Assembly (NCBI GenBank): GCA_004335835.1
Contig: RWJK01001821.1
Coordinates: 62,001-126,000 of the forward strand
Origin: Scenedesmus sp. ARA3
Lineage: Eukaryota; Chlorophyta; Chlorophyceae; Sphaeropleales; Scenedesmaceae
DNA: 64,000 nt
Reading direction: 5' to 3'
Part shown: in pieces, positions 62,654 to 64,000 of the stretch
Numbering within the stretch: position 1 is the stretch's first letter
Layout: each line of letters starts with the position of its first letter
The notes under the pieces: generated by a model
What the model was told of the DNA's origin: nothing
Seen by the model: only the letters and a program-made list of their open reading frames with translations
Databases searched by the model: none
Translations under genes and position numbers: made by a program

Positions 62654-63883
62654 ATGGACGCGGGCGACCCATTTGGCTATGTCAGCTACGAAAGAGGACA
62701 CCGTGCAGCTGTGGACTCAGCTGAGGTCGAGCCTGATGGATTCGCCTCTCCTGCACACTGCCAGGTGCGGGAAGCACCGCTTGTTGTGGGTTGTCTTGCT
62801 TATGAGGAAATTCATATGCGTAATATTAGCTGCATCGCAGACAGCACTCGACCACGCTGGCTTGCTAGTGTGGCCATGCCACGCCAAGCTCTTTGACAGC
62901 TGTGTCTGTGTTGCAACGCGTTGCAGGCTCGCAGCCCCGGCACTTTGAGCAGCGAAGATGGCACGGGGACACCAAAGGCACCACTGCTGGCCTTTGAGGC
63001 CAGGCCAGGCAAACCATGCCCTGGTGCACCCAGGAAAGGAAAGGCGCCGTTCAGCCATTTTGACGTGAGTACGGGTCGCAAGCGGCACTAAGTAAACTGT
63101 GGAACCAGCACCGGTACTAGTCTCTGCTACGGAGGGTTGTGCGAGGGGTCAGGCTGGGAGCATCAGGCCTAGTCACATCAACCACCCTGCACTGAGCAGC
63201 TGGCGTGTGTTTGTGTTGACTGGCAAGCATCATAGTCCTGATGGCTGTCTCAAACATGGAGAGAATTGCTAATGTCCTCATCTTGCAGTAAGGCTGGTGG
63301 GTGATTGACCTCTGCTTTGCAGTACATATGAACTGCTGCTGCTGTTGTTACTGCTGCTGACTTAGTATGCTTGCAATGACCGGTCCCGTTGTGTCCTGCT
63401 GTCCTGCAGCTCTCTGGCGAGGCACCAGTGCGCAGGCTGAGTTTTGGCACGAACGGCAGCCAGTCGACTGAGCAGGACCTGGATTCTGATTCGTGCAGCA
63501 TGGACGAGGATGATTGCATGGAGGAGCAGGAGCCCGAAGAGCAGCAGCAGCAGCAGCAGCCACAGCAGGTGGTACAGCAGCAGTATCTGAGGCGGCCCCC
63601 TCCGCAGCTGATGCAGCAGCACATGCAGCAGCCGTGGCAGCAGCAGCTGATGGGCCCAGCACTGCCCAGCCCACAGCAGCTGTTCCGCCAGCAGCTGGTG
63701 CAGCAGCTGCAGCCGCTGCGGCCCCCGCAACCCCCATGCAGCCAGCTCTGGGGCAGCCAGCCGCAGCAGCCAGCTCAGCAGGCAGTGTGGAACCCGCTGT
63801 CACCCACAGGCGCTCGGCCACCACCACTTGCACCTAGTGGCTTGCCACCGGGCAGCACCACACCCGTGCGGCTGTTCAGGTGA
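62654..63883 (+). CDS. Unrecognised Gln/Pro-rich protein, three exons
   Basis: I do not recognise this protein. Exons 62654..62764, 62927..63064 and 63410..63883 have GT-AG junctions, all phase 0, and encode 240 residues. The N-terminus (MDAGDPFGYVSYERGHRAAV) is followed by a Gly/Pro/Lys-rich stretch with KGKAPFSHFD, then VRRLSFGTNGSQSTEQDLDS and a Ser/Asp/Glu cluster. A long Gln/Pro-rich tail closes the protein. RRLSFG has the form of a basophilic kinase site, and the Gln/Pro tail resembles transcription-related proteins; both remarks are inference. It is divergent from XPC. Confidence 0.55.
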
Positions 63884-64000
63884 TTGCGTTCTAGTGAACG
63901 TGCACATGCTGGCCTGATGCGCGACCTTCAGCGCGTCGTTGTGTACCAGCTCGTTGCCTGTTGATAAGGCGGACGGCGACACAACGATTTTGGTGCCCAT
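63884..64000. other. Right-edge segment
   Basis: This is the 3' flank of the Gln-rich gene. On the minus strand an open frame from an ATG at 64000 (MGTKIVVSPSALSTGNELVH) overlaps it; with no flanking sequence it cannot be judged. Confidence 0.3.

Noticed and set aside
63800..64000. A minus-strand gene starting at 64000
   Set aside because: The ATG is at the very edge and the frame overlaps the coding end of the Gln-rich gene; no evidence beyond an open frame.

Overview
The window is nuclear DNA of a eukaryotic green alga. The genes carry many short GT-AG introns. They include a ciliary protein (CFAP119-like), a plant-type chloroplast ABC half-transporter, an octatricopeptide-like organelle RNA-binding protein and a beta-helix/TM receptor kinase of a kind common in chlorophytes. 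Coding and non-coding DNA alike are full of (CAG)n/(CTG)n tracts, read as poly-Q, poly-A or poly-S depending on frame. The combination of moderate-to-high GC and such tracts suggests a chlorophycean alga, perhaps Sphaeropleales/Scenedesmaceae; that placement is inference. Exon models were built by hand: each junction has GT..AG ends, and phases close to an open reading frame divisible by three for every gene called complete.

Layout: 1-902 (-) CFAP119-like, 5' part, running off the left edge; 1421-3016 (+) ribosomal protein eS24 (RPS24); 3.0-8.1 kb no recognisable gene; 8451-15956 (-) a 15-exon receptor-like protein kinase; 17250-18254 (-) IQ-motif protein; 18909-21035 (-) RBMX2/Ist3-like splicing factor; 22113-24445 (-) octatricopeptide-like protein; 25468-26391 (+) Mediator subunit MED4; 27472-29213 (-) HDDC2-type 5'-nucleotidase; 29643-32128 (+) folate-receptor-like Cys-rich membrane protein; 33408-36945 (+) SirB1/transglutaminase-like protein; 37742-39579 (+) unknown Ala/Gln/Ser-rich protein; 40780-44550 (-) AP-4 mu adaptin; 45515-50406 (+) ABCD2-like plastid ABC transporter; 50816-55031 (+) secreted LRR protein; 56302-62185 (-) XPC/RAD4 DNA-repair protein; 62654-63883 (+) unknown Gln-rich protein. 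No two genes form an operon. Several pairs are divergent with short shared upstream regions (CFAP119/RPS24, MED4/octatricopeptide, HDDC2/folate-receptor-like, AP4M/ABCD2, XPC/unknown).

The most unusual feature is structural. At more than a dozen exon edges in six genes, a segment of about 95-140 bp spanning the splice site (exon end plus adjoining intron) is repeated in tandem two to four times inside the intron, leaving decayed 'ghost' half-exons beside the working one. One further array covers a stop codon. Donor and acceptor sides are both affected, and a spacing near 120 bp recurs. In parallel, long CTG tracts in the sense strand sit directly upstream of many 3' splice sites. Together they suggest an ongoing intron-lengthening or splice-site duplication process in this genome.
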